From Pseudomonas yamanorum (lineage in GTDB: Bacteria > Pseudomonadota > Gammaproteobacteria > Pseudomonadales > Pseudomonadaceae), in the NCBI RefSeq assembly GCF_013386765.1, contig NZ_JACARE010000058.1, forward strand, positions 1 through 33,756: a DNA stretch of 33,756 nt, in the 5' to 3' direction. Below the pieces are notes generated by a model. That model had not been told where the DNA came from and searched no databases. It saw nothing but the letters and a program-made list of their open reading frames with translations. Shown here in pieces: positions 25,371 to 32,269 of the stretch (positions are counted from its first letter, which is position 1; each line of letters opens with the position of its first letter). A program made the position numbers and the translations under genes.

Positions 25371-26351
25371 CTATCGGTAATAGACATTCAAAATAGCGCC
25401 CGCATTAAAAGCACCGGGTGTGGGTGATGCAGTCATCCATATCAGTCGAGCAACGAAGGCTCGGGAGTTTTTCATTGAGAGCGTTTCGGGTATCAATAAA
25501 AACTCTTTTTTAAACTCGATGGGCTGTTGATTGTCACTGTTGATGATTTTTATGCCGACCGAGTTATTGTCGTCGGGGATTAGAGTGCTCTTGTCTGAAG
25601 ACAGTGTCGACGTCAGGGGTTCCAGTTTGGCGTTCAGGCCGTAGACAGCGTTACAAGTACGATCTTCGTTGATGGTGAACGGAACCTGTTTTATCGTGGC
25701 GCCATCTTTGGCGTTATAAGGTTCTATAGGACCAAAGTCGATGGCACTTGGAGTAATGCTGATTTTGGGTTGGCAGGGTAAATACCTGAACTTCATTCCT
25801 CTGGCGGTGACGTTGTAAGTTTCGTTGCTGGGTCGGGTCCCTCCCTTCCCATCAAGTTGGAAGGCTAAAAAAGCACTTACATTAGCCGCAGGCCCGTCTT
25901 TAGGCACACCAGGATCCGATTTCTTAGCGAAGAAAATTGAGTATGTCAGGGTCTTTTGCACTGTTTGCGAACCGCAGACTGTTCCAATAGGGCAACCACT
26001 TATTGACCAACCGGTATCCACTTTGGCGTTGGTGGAAGAAAAATAGTCGTTGCCCTGAAATGTGACGCCCGTCTCAATGTCTGGTCCCAGGTCGATATTC
26101 TTCGCATAGAGAAATACGTTTTCGGTTGGCGATCCTTGTACGTCTACCCAGCACTCGAGATCAACATTTTGTACGGGTTGGCGCCAGAGTATTGTTTTCG
26201 CAGCCACTGAGTTTGGGATAGTGATGGTCTCAGTAATCGTGAGGGTGTCTTTTATCACTTTTGAATTGGCGGTTCTGCAAATCATGGCATAGCCGTCAGG
26301 GAGGCCTGTCAAAAATAAGCAGCCCATTAAAGTCAGTTTTTTGATAGTCAT
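25371..26351 (-). CDS. Two-domain fimbrial tip-adhesin-like protein
   Basis: A 326-residue exported protein. The signal peptide covers about residues 1-22 (LTLMGCLFLTGLPDGYA). An N-terminal domain of roughly 180 residues with several Cys (LECWV, SGCPIGTVCG) is not one I recognise. The C-terminal pilin-like domain starts near PCQPKISITPSAIDFGP and ends in a GAILNVYYR strand typical of donor-strand pilins. This two-domain layout is that of fimbrial tip adhesins. The start at 26351 has GAGG 7 nt upstream. It follows the second chaperone by 20 bp. GC content is clearly lower than in neighbours (about 40 percent in two 60-base lines I counted), suggesting foreign origin or diversifying selection. 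The receptor is unknown. Confidence 0.8.
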   Translation of the reverse strand: MTIKKLTLMGCLFLTGLPDGYAMICRTANSKVIKDTLTITETITIPNSVAAKTILWRQPVQNVDLECWVDVQGSPTENVFLYAKNIDLGPDIETGVTFQGNDYFSSTNAKVDTGWSISGCPIGTVCGSQTVQKTLTYSIFFAKKSDPGVPKDGPAANVSAFLAFQLDGKGGTRPSNETYNVTARGMKFRYLPCQPKISITPSAIDFGPIEPYNAKDGATIKQVPFTINEDRTCNAVYGLNAKLEPLTSTLSSDKSTLIPDDNNSVGIKIINSDNQQPIEFKKEFLLIPETLSMKNSRAFVARLIWMTASPTPGAFNAGAILNVYYR

Positions 26352-26371
26352 CCTGGAGCCTCTTGGATCGG

Positions 26372-27106
26372 TCACCGGTGGACTTCGTTTCGATAAGCGT
26401 GGGGAACTCCACCGTCACTGATAAACCAGTAAGTTACCTCGTGTACCGGTCTGCCACAGGTAGCCATTGGAAGTTCGTATATAGAAGATGGTGCAATCAT
26501 CAAATGATCAATGGTTTTTCCGCAGGCGACGCCCTTCGGACCCCGCAGACTCACTTCGGTGAGAGTAAGGTAATAAGGTGAGTCGTTGCGGGCCTGGTAA
26601 GTGGCTGAGCCCGATTGTGACCAGTGAAGGGTGTTAATTGCCTCCTCGGGCGAACTGGGTAACTTCGGCCGGTAGAACAGCTTCAGATTGTGCTGCAGCG
26701 CGATGGGAACCAGGTTTTCTTTGCTGTTTTTTTTCGGTACCTGCAAGACCTTCAACAAAAAGAACGACTCCCGGTCAGTCGGCAGGCCTGCCCCCTGGTA
26801 AAGGACATCGACCGATGCATTGCTTTGCCCTGGAATCATCAGCAGCGGCTTCGACAAGGCCATGGGCAGCGTCCGGGTGTCCTGGGCTTCGCCCCAGCCG
26901 AGCTTGACCTGGACCAGTGCCGATTCGTTGCTTTCATTGACCAGAATCACGGCTATCTGGCGCTGCTCGGCTTCAAAGATGAAGCGCGTGTAGCCGTCGA
27001 AGCTGATTTCGGCTTGGGCAGTCGTGTTGAGCATGAATGCCAGGAGCACGCCGGCACTGAATGTGAGCGGGCGGGGCTTATGGCGTGTTTTGAGAGTCAA
27101 TCGCAT
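26372..27106 (-). CDS. Periplasmic fimbrial chaperone (second copy)
   Basis: PapD-type chaperone of 244 residues with a signal peptide (about 1-32, ending ...LNTTAQA). The immunoglobulin-like N domain has the family signature GLPTDRESFFLLKVLQVP, and the basic subunit-binding region NLKLFYRPKL is present. It differs clearly in sequence from the first chaperone of the locus. It comes just before the adhesin gene, so it is probably dedicated to that subunit, as the second chaperone in cup clusters is. The start codon lacks a strong ribosome binding site. A copy of the shared motif ends 34 bp upstream. The longer-range divergent gene is marR of the efflux operon. Confidence 0.92.
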   Translation of the reverse strand: MRLTLKTRHKPRPLTFSAGVLLAFMLNTTAQAEISFDGYTRFIFEAEQRQIAVILVNESNESALVQVKLGWGEAQDTRTLPMALSKPLLMIPGQSNASVDVLYQGAGLPTDRESFFLLKVLQVPKKNSKENLVPIALQHNLKLFYRPKLPSSPEEAINTLHWSQSGSATYQARNDSPYYLTLTEVSLRGPKGVACGKTIDHLMIAPSSIYELPMATCGRPVHEVTYWFISDGGVPHAYRNEVHR

Positions 27107-27140
27107 GACTCAATCATGTCCGGGCTGGGGCGTGATAAGT

Positions 27141-27160
27141 ATCAGACGATCCCTAAAAGG
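27141..27160 (-). promoter_or_regulatory. Shared RcsB-box-like motif, copy 3 (chaperone-adhesin operon)
   Basis: On the minus strand: CCTTTTAGGGATCGTCTGAT, ending exactly 34 bp before the second chaperone's start codon, the same distance as at the kinase gene. A weak -10-like CATGAT lies 22 bp beyond the motif (27118-27113), again the same spacing as at the kinase promoter. Confidence 0.7.
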
Positions 27161-27245
27161 CCGGGAATGCCCATTCACCGGTGCGTGGCGCAGCCCGGAC
27201 CGACAACCAGTTGTCCGCCAATTAGAAAGCAAGCTAATTATTTGT

Positions 27246-27301
27246 TTGACATTCGCTGCCTAGGCAGTAACATCGTGACACACATTCACTGCTTAGGCAG
27301 T
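27246..27301 (+). promoter_or_regulatory. marR-efflux promoter with two palindromic operators
   Basis: A perfect -35 TTGACA (27246-27251) and a -10-like TAACAT (27268-27273) are 16 bp apart. The spacer contains the perfect palindrome CTGCCTAGGCAG (27256-27267). A second near-identical site, ACTGCTTAGGCAGT (27288-27301), lies downstream of the predicted start of transcription. The centres are 33 bp apart, about three helical turns. MarR repressors commonly bind such pairs on their own promoter. Repression by the first gene product is inferred. Confidence 0.78.
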
Positions 27302-27317
27302 TAATAGGCTGATCACG

Positions 27318-27791
27318 ATGAAGCACTTCACCCCCGAAAACTTCCACAACTGCCACCTCGGCCTGCTGCTGGGTCGGGCTGCGCTGCTTAAAGACAAGAT
27401 CATCGACACCCACATGGAGCCCCACGGCATCACGGCCGCGCAGTTCAAGGTGTTGATCATCATGGCCCAGTACGGCGTCGACACCCCGGCCGAGCTGTGC
27501 CGCAACCTGTCCCTGGACAGCGGCTCCATGACCCGCATGCTCGACCGCCTGGAGCAAAAGGACCTGCTGGCGCGCAAGCGTTCCGAGCAGGACCGGCGCC
27601 AGGTGCAGTTGGTACTGACCCCGGAAGGCCAGCGCGTAGCCGACATGCTGCCGGAGATCGGCGCCCAGGCGCTGAACCAATTGGCGGGCGCGCTGGAGCC
27701 GGGTGAATTGCAAACCCTGGAAAAAATCTTGAAGAAAATTCTGATAGCTGCGGGTGACCCCATCACCATTCAGCGGGTAGGTGGTGCATGA
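27318..27791 (+). CDS. MarR-family repressor of the efflux operon
   Basis: A 157-residue MarR/EmrR-type regulator. The winged helix covers about 35-115: TPAELCRNLSLDSGSMTRML holds the recognition helix, and DRRQVQLVLTPEGQ is the wing with the family's DxRxxxLxLT pattern. It is first in the operon and its stop overlaps the start of the outer-membrane-factor gene (ATGA), so the two are coupled. Two palindromes in its promoter are the likely operators. By analogy with EmrR/MprA it should release DNA when bound by phenolic or hydrophobic compounds; the ligand here is unknown. Confidence 0.92.
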   Translation: MKHFTPENFHNCHLGLLLGRAALLKDKIIDTHMEPHGITAAQFKVLIIMAQYGVDTPAELCRNLSLDSGSMTRMLDRLEQKDLLARKRSEQDRRQVQLVLTPEGQRVADMLPEIGAQALNQLAGALEPGELQTLEKILKKILIAAGDPITIQRVGGA

Positions 27792-29251
27792 ACAATCGCT
27801 CCTTGCGTGCCGGCCTCAGCCTTGTGCTGGTGGCCATGACTATGGCCGGTTGTGCCAATTTCAGCGGCTTGAACACAGAAGGCAAACGCCTCGAAGCCAA
27901 CACCTTGCAAACCGGCAAATCCCTCAGCGGCGTCACCCTGTCCACCGCTGCCTGGCCGACCGCCGACTGGTGGAAAGGCCTCGGCGACCCACAGCTCGAC
28001 GGCCTGATCCAGGAAGCCCTGCAAAACAGTCCCGACATGCAAGTGGCCAGCGCCCGTGCCCACCAGGCCGAAGCCGCGGCCTATGCCGCCGACGCCGAGC
28101 GCATGCCGACCCTGGATGCCAGCGCCGGTGTGAGCCGTTCGCGCCTGGCCAGGGACCAGGACCCGTTGGGCCAGGGCGATGCCTACGCCACCGTGCGTAA
28201 CATCGGTGCCAGCTTCAACTACAACTTCGACCTGTGGGGTGGCCAGCGTGCCGCCTGGGAAGCGGCACTGGGCCAGGCTCGCGCCGCCGAAGTCGACCAA
28301 CAGGCCGCGCGCCTGACCCTGGCGGCCAACGTCGCCAAGGCCTACAGCGACCTGGGCCAGGCCCATATCGTGCGTGACCTGGCCAATGATGACCTCAAGC
28401 GCACCCGGCAAATGCTCGACCTGGGCCAGCGTCGCCTGAACTCCGGGATCGACAGCCAGTACCAGTACCAGCAAACCGAAAGCCTGGAAGCCAGCTCCCA
28501 GTCGCAACTGATCGATGCCGAAAAACAACTGCAGAGCGCCAAGATCGCCCTCGCGGTGTTGCTCGGCAAAGGCCCCGACCGTGGCAGCGAACTGGTACGC
28601 CCCAACGTGCTCAAGCCGAGCGCTGTTGCCGTGCCGTCGGTGTTGCCTGCCGAACTGGTGGGCCGTCGTCCGGACCTGATCGCCGCACGCTGGCGTGTGG
28701 AGGCGGCGAGCAAGAACGTCGCGGCCAGCAAGACCCGCTTCTACCCCAACCTCAACCTGAGCGCGAGCGCCGGGGCCGAGTCGTTGCTGGGTGACGCGAT
28801 GTTTGGTTCGGCCAGCCGTTTCTTCAGCATTGCGCCGACCATCTCGCTGCCGATCTTCGACGGCGGCCGCCTGCGTGCCGACCTCGATGCCCGCGACGCC
28901 GACTACGACCTGGCCGTGGCCCAGTACAACAAAACCCTGGTGCAAGCCTTGGGCGATATCGGCAACACCCTCGTGCAATTGCGCGAGACCGGCCGGCAGA
29001 TCCAGGCCCAGCAACATGCTGCGGACATTGCCCAGCAGTCCTACGACACCGGGGTGCAGCGTTACAGCTCAGGCATCGGGAATTACCTGGACGTGCTCAG
29101 CATCGAGCAGCAATTACTCCAGGCCCAACGTCAGTTGGCCACCCTGAATGCCGAGCAAATCGATCTTTCGATTCAACTGATGCAGGCCCTGGGCGGCGGT
29201 TTCCACGCCGATAACGTGGCCTCGACCACCCCAGCCACGCGCACTGAATAA
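27788..29251 (+). CDS. Outer-membrane efflux lipoprotein, OprM/NodT type
   Basis: Outer-membrane channel of a tripartite pump. The 487-residue protein has a lipoprotein signal peptide with lipobox MAGC and acylated Cys22. Two repeats of the OEP (TolC-like) domain follow, with conserved stretches DWWKGLGDPQLDGLIQEAL near the start and GRRPDLIAARWRVEAASKNV in the middle. Long helical segments form the periplasmic barrel. It overlaps the marR stop by 4 bp and is followed after 15 bp by the adaptor gene. Its presence inside an Emr-type operon gives the pump its own outer-membrane partner, unlike E. coli emrAB, which uses TolC. Confidence 0.93.
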   Translation: MNNRSLRAGLSLVLVAMTMAGCANFSGLNTEGKRLEANTLQTGKSLSGVTLSTAAWPTADWWKGLGDPQLDGLIQEALQNSPDMQVASARAHQAEAAAYAADAERMPTLDASAGVSRSRLARDQDPLGQGDAYATVRNIGASFNYNFDLWGGQRAAWEAALGQARAAEVDQQAARLTLAANVAKAYSDLGQAHIVRDLANDDLKRTRQMLDLGQRRLNSGIDSQYQYQQTESLEASSQSQLIDAEKQLQSAKIALAVLLGKGPDRGSELVRPNVLKPSAVAVPSVLPAELVGRRPDLIAARWRVEAASKNVAASKTRFYPNLNLSASAGAESLLGDAMFGSASRFFSIAPTISLPIFDGGRLRADLDARDADYDLAVAQYNKTLVQALGDIGNTLVQLRETGRQIQAQQHAADIAQQSYDTGVQRYSSGIGNYLDVLSIEQQLLQAQRQLATLNAEQIDLSIQLMQALGGGFHADNVASTTPATRTE

Positions 29252-29266
29252 TTCAAGGTACTTGTC

Positions 29267-30484
29267 ATGGCCACTGCCGAAACCAGCAACAACGCTCCTG
29301 AAACAAACAAGGCTGAACAACCCAACACCAGCAACCCGCGCAAACGCAAAGTCATGCTGTTTGTCCTGGCGCTGATCGTCATCCTCGGCGCCGTGGGCGT
29401 GTGGGGCTGGTATGAGTTGTATGGCCGCTTCAGCGAAAGCACCGACGACGCCTACGTCAACGGCAACGTGGTGGAAATCACCCCGCTGGTGACCGGCACT
29501 GTGGTGAGCATCGGTGCCGATGATGGCGACCTGGTGCATGAAGGCCAGGTGCTGATCAACTTTGACCCCAACGACGCAGCCGTCGGCCTGCAAAGTGCCC
29601 AGGCCAACCTGGCCCGCACCGTGCGCCAGGTGCGTGGCTTGTACAGCAACGTCGATGGCATGAAAGCCCAGGTGCTGGCGCAACAAGCCAACGTGCAAAA
29701 GGCCCAGGACAACTACAACCGGCGTAAGAACCTCGCTGCCGGCGGGGCGATTTCCCAGGAAGAGCTGTCCCACGCCCGCGACGACCTGACCTCGGCGCAG
29801 AACGCCTTGGCCAACGTGCAACAACAGTTCAAGACCACCAGCGCCCTGGTGGATGACACGGTGATTTCGTCCCACCCGGACGTGCAGGCCGCCGCCGCGC
29901 AGTTGCGCCAGGCTTACCTCACCAACGCCCGCAGCACCTTGATCGCACCGGTCACCGGCTATGTGGCCAAGCGTACCGTGCAACTGGGCCAGCGGGTTCA
30001 GCCGGGCACCGCGCTGATGGCGGTGATTCCGCTGGATCAACTGTGGATCGACGCCAACTTCAAGGAAACCCAGCTGCGCAATATGCGCATCGGCCAGCCG
30101 GTGGATATCGAATCTGATATCTACGGCAGCGACGTGAAATTCAGCGGCACCGTCGACAGCCTCGGCGCAGGCACCGGCAGCGCGTTTGCCTTGCTGCCGG
30201 CGCAGAACGCCACCGGTAACTGGATCAAGATCGTGCAACGGGTGCCGGTGCGTATCCATGTGAACGCCGACGAGTTGGCCAAGCACCCGCTGCGGGTGGG
30301 CTTGTCCACCGTGGTCAACGTCGACCTGCACGACCAGAGCGGCCCGGTACTGGCCCAGCAGGCGCCGCAAAAGGCCTCGTTCACCACCAATGTGTACGAC
30401 CGCCAGTTGGCCGAAGCCGACGCCATGATCACCCAACTGATCCATGACAACAGCGTCGCCGCTCCCAAGGCTGCCCAGCGCTGA
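29267..30484 (+). CDS. EmrA-like membrane-fusion (adaptor) protein
   Basis: Periplasmic adaptor of the pump, 405 residues. A cytoplasmic N-terminal tail rich in Asn/Thr is followed by one membrane anchor (about 28-48, VMLFVLALIVILGAVGVWGW). A biotinyl-lipoyl half motif (STDDAYVNGNVVEITPLVTG), a long coiled-coil hairpin (about 100-200), the second lipoyl half (LIAPVTGYVAKRTVQLGQRV) and a beta-barrel domain complete it. The DDAYV motif is typical of the HlyD/EmrA group. A short AAGGT ribosome binding site precedes the ATG. It links the MFS transporter to the outer-membrane factor. Confidence 0.93.
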   Translation: MATAETSNNAPETNKAEQPNTSNPRKRKVMLFVLALIVILGAVGVWGWYELYGRFSESTDDAYVNGNVVEITPLVTGTVVSIGADDGDLVHEGQVLINFDPNDAAVGLQSAQANLARTVRQVRGLYSNVDGMKAQVLAQQANVQKAQDNYNRRKNLAAGGAISQEELSHARDDLTSAQNALANVQQQFKTTSALVDDTVISSHPDVQAAAAQLRQAYLTNARSTLIAPVTGYVAKRTVQLGQRVQPGTALMAVIPLDQLWIDANFKETQLRNMRIGQPVDIESDIYGSDVKFSGTVDSLGAGTGSAFALLPAQNATGNWIKIVQRVPVRIHVNADELAKHPLRVGLSTVVNVDLHDQSGPVLAQQAPQKASFTTNVYDRQLAEADAMITQLIHDNSVAAPKAAQR

Positions 30485-30499
30485 TTCGCCAATCCATCA

Positions 30500-30522
30500 G
30501 CTACGGCCCCGGCGGCCGTAGC
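30500..30522 (+). promoter_or_regulatory. Intercistronic hairpin between adaptor and transporter genes
   Basis: GCTACGGCC (30500-30508), loop CCGGC, GGCCGTAGC (30514-30522): a perfect 9-bp stem in the 64-bp gap. No T-tract follows, so it is more likely an mRNA-processing or stability element than a terminator. Confidence 0.5.
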
Positions 30523-30548
30523 GCCCATCATGTTGCACAGGATTCGCG

Positions 30549-32081
30549 ATGAGTAACGCTAACGCCTCCTTCACGCCGCCCAGCTTGCTGATGGCCACCA
30601 TCGGCTTGTCCCTGGCGACCTTCATGCAGGTGCTCGATACCACCATCGCCAACGTGGCGTTGCCGACGATTTCCGGCAACCTCGGCGTGAGTTCGGAGCA
30701 GGGCACCTGGGTTATCACTTCGTTTGCGGTGAGCAACGCGATTGCGCTGCCGCTGACTGGCTGGCTGAGCCGTCGCTTCGGCGAGGTGAAGCTGTTTCTG
30801 TGGGCCACCATCCTGTTTGTGCTGGCCTCGTTTCTCTGCGGCATCTCCACCTCGATGCCCGAGCTGATCGGCTTTCGGGTGCTGCAAGGCCTGGTGGCCG
30901 GCCCGTTGTACCCGATGACCCAGACGCTGCTGATCGCGGTCTATCCCCCCGCCAGGCGCGGCATGGCCCTGGCGTTGCTGGCGATGGTCACGGTGGTGGC
31001 GCCGATTGCCGGGCCGATCCTCGGCGGCTGGATTACCGACAGTTATAGCTGGCCGTGGATCTTCTTTATCAACGTACCCATCGGCATCTTTGCGGTGATG
31101 GTGGTGCGTTCCCAACTGAAGAAACGCCCGGTGGTTACCAGCTACCAGCCGATGGATTACGTCGGCCTGCTGAGCCTGATTGTCGGCGTCGGTGCCTTGC
31201 AGATCATCCTCGACAAGGGCAACGACCTGGACTGGTTCGAGTCGAACTTCATCATCATCGGCGCGGTGATCTCGGCCATCGCCCTGGCGGTGTTCGTGAT
31301 CTGGGAAATGACCGACGAGCACCCGGTGGTCAACCTGCGGCTGTTCGCCTACCGCAACTTCCGGATCGGCACGATTGTGTTGGTACTGGGTTATGCGGGC
31401 TTCTTCGGGATCAACCTGATCCTGCCGCAATGGCTGCAAACCCAGATGGGCTACACCGCCACCTGGGCGGGCCTGGCGGTGGCGCCGATCGGGATCCTGC
31501 CGGTATTGATGTCGCCGTTTGTGGGTAAGTACGCGCACAAGTTCGACCTGCGCCTGCTGGCGGGGCTGGCGTTCCTCGCGATTGGCCTGAGTTGCTTCAT
31601 GCGGGCCGGATTTACCAATGAAGTGGACTTCACGCACATCGCCCTGGTGCAGCTGTTCATGGGCATCGGCGTGGCGTTGTTCTTCATGCCGACCTTGAGC
31701 ATCCTGATGTCCGACCTGCCGCCGGCGCAAATTGCCGACGGTGCGGGCCTGGCCACCTTCCTGCGGACCCTGGGCGGCAGCTTTGCGGCATCGCTGACCA
31801 CCTGGATCTGGATTCGCCGGGCGGACCAGCACCATGCCTACATGAGCGAGAACATGACCACCTACGACTCGGCCACCCGGGACGCCTTGCAAGCGCTCGG
31901 TGGGGCAGGGCACAAGGCCTATGCGCAACTGGACCAGATCCTCACCAGCCAGGCGTACATGATGTCCACCGTGGACTACTTCACGTTGCTGGGGTGGATG
32001 TTCATGGCCTTGATCGTGATTGTGTGGCTGGCGAAACCGCCGTTTGCGGCGAAGGCGGGGCCGGAGGCTTCAGGCCACTGA
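30549..32081 (+). CDS. EmrB-like MFS multidrug transporter (DHA2, 14 TM)
   Basis: Proton-driven inner-membrane drug exporter of 510 residues with about 14 membrane segments, as expected for the DHA2 family. FMQVLDTTIANVALPTISGN is the family's TM1 motif (LDxTIVNVALP). GWLSRRFGEVKLF matches motif A and GPILGGWI is the antiporter motif C. AGGA lies 7 nt before the ATG. It is the last gene of the operon, followed by a hairpin. With the adaptor and the OprM-type channel it forms a complete envelope-spanning pump. The substrates cannot be read from the sequence; hydrophobic toxins or fatty-acid-like compounds are usual for this group. Confidence 0.93.
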   Translation: MSNANASFTPPSLLMATIGLSLATFMQVLDTTIANVALPTISGNLGVSSEQGTWVITSFAVSNAIALPLTGWLSRRFGEVKLFLWATILFVLASFLCGISTSMPELIGFRVLQGLVAGPLYPMTQTLLIAVYPPARRGMALALLAMVTVVAPIAGPILGGWITDSYSWPWIFFINVPIGIFAVMVVRSQLKKRPVVTSYQPMDYVGLLSLIVGVGALQIILDKGNDLDWFESNFIIIGAVISAIALAVFVIWEMTDEHPVVNLRLFAYRNFRIGTIVLVLGYAGFFGINLILPQWLQTQMGYTATWAGLAVAPIGILPVLMSPFVGKYAHKFDLRLLAGLAFLAIGLSCFMRAGFTNEVDFTHIALVQLFMGIGVALFFMPTLSILMSDLPPAQIADGAGLATFLRTLGGSFAASLTTWIWIRRADQHHAYMSENMTTYDSATRDALQALGGAGHKAYAQLDQILTSQAYMMSTVDYFTLLGWMFMALIVIVWLAKPPFAAKAGPEASGH

Positions 32082-32102
32082 TCGAAAGGCCGAACTCGGC
32101 CA

Positions 32103-32128
32103 AAATGTGGGAGCTGGCTCCCACATTT
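32103..32128. terminator. Hairpin terminator with REP-like core after the efflux operon
   Basis: AAATGTGGGAGC (32103-32114), loop TG, GCTCCCACATTT (32117-32128): a perfect 12-bp inverted repeat. It carries the GTGGGAGC core of the REP class seen at 4638-4704 and starts 21 bp past the transporter stop. It separates the efflux operon from vgrG. About 140 bp of plain intergenic sequence follow, with the vgrG promoter not clearly recognisable. Confidence 0.75.
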
Positions 32129-32269
32129 GGCCGCCTGTTTCTAACGGCTCATGCAACGCTAAATCCGAATTGGGAAGCTCCCTGCTGGTAAAGAGGAACC
32201 TTCTGACATTAATCACCGATAGCAAGTCTTTACTCTCTGGCCTCTCGCAAAGTCCAGGGATGAAAAGGC

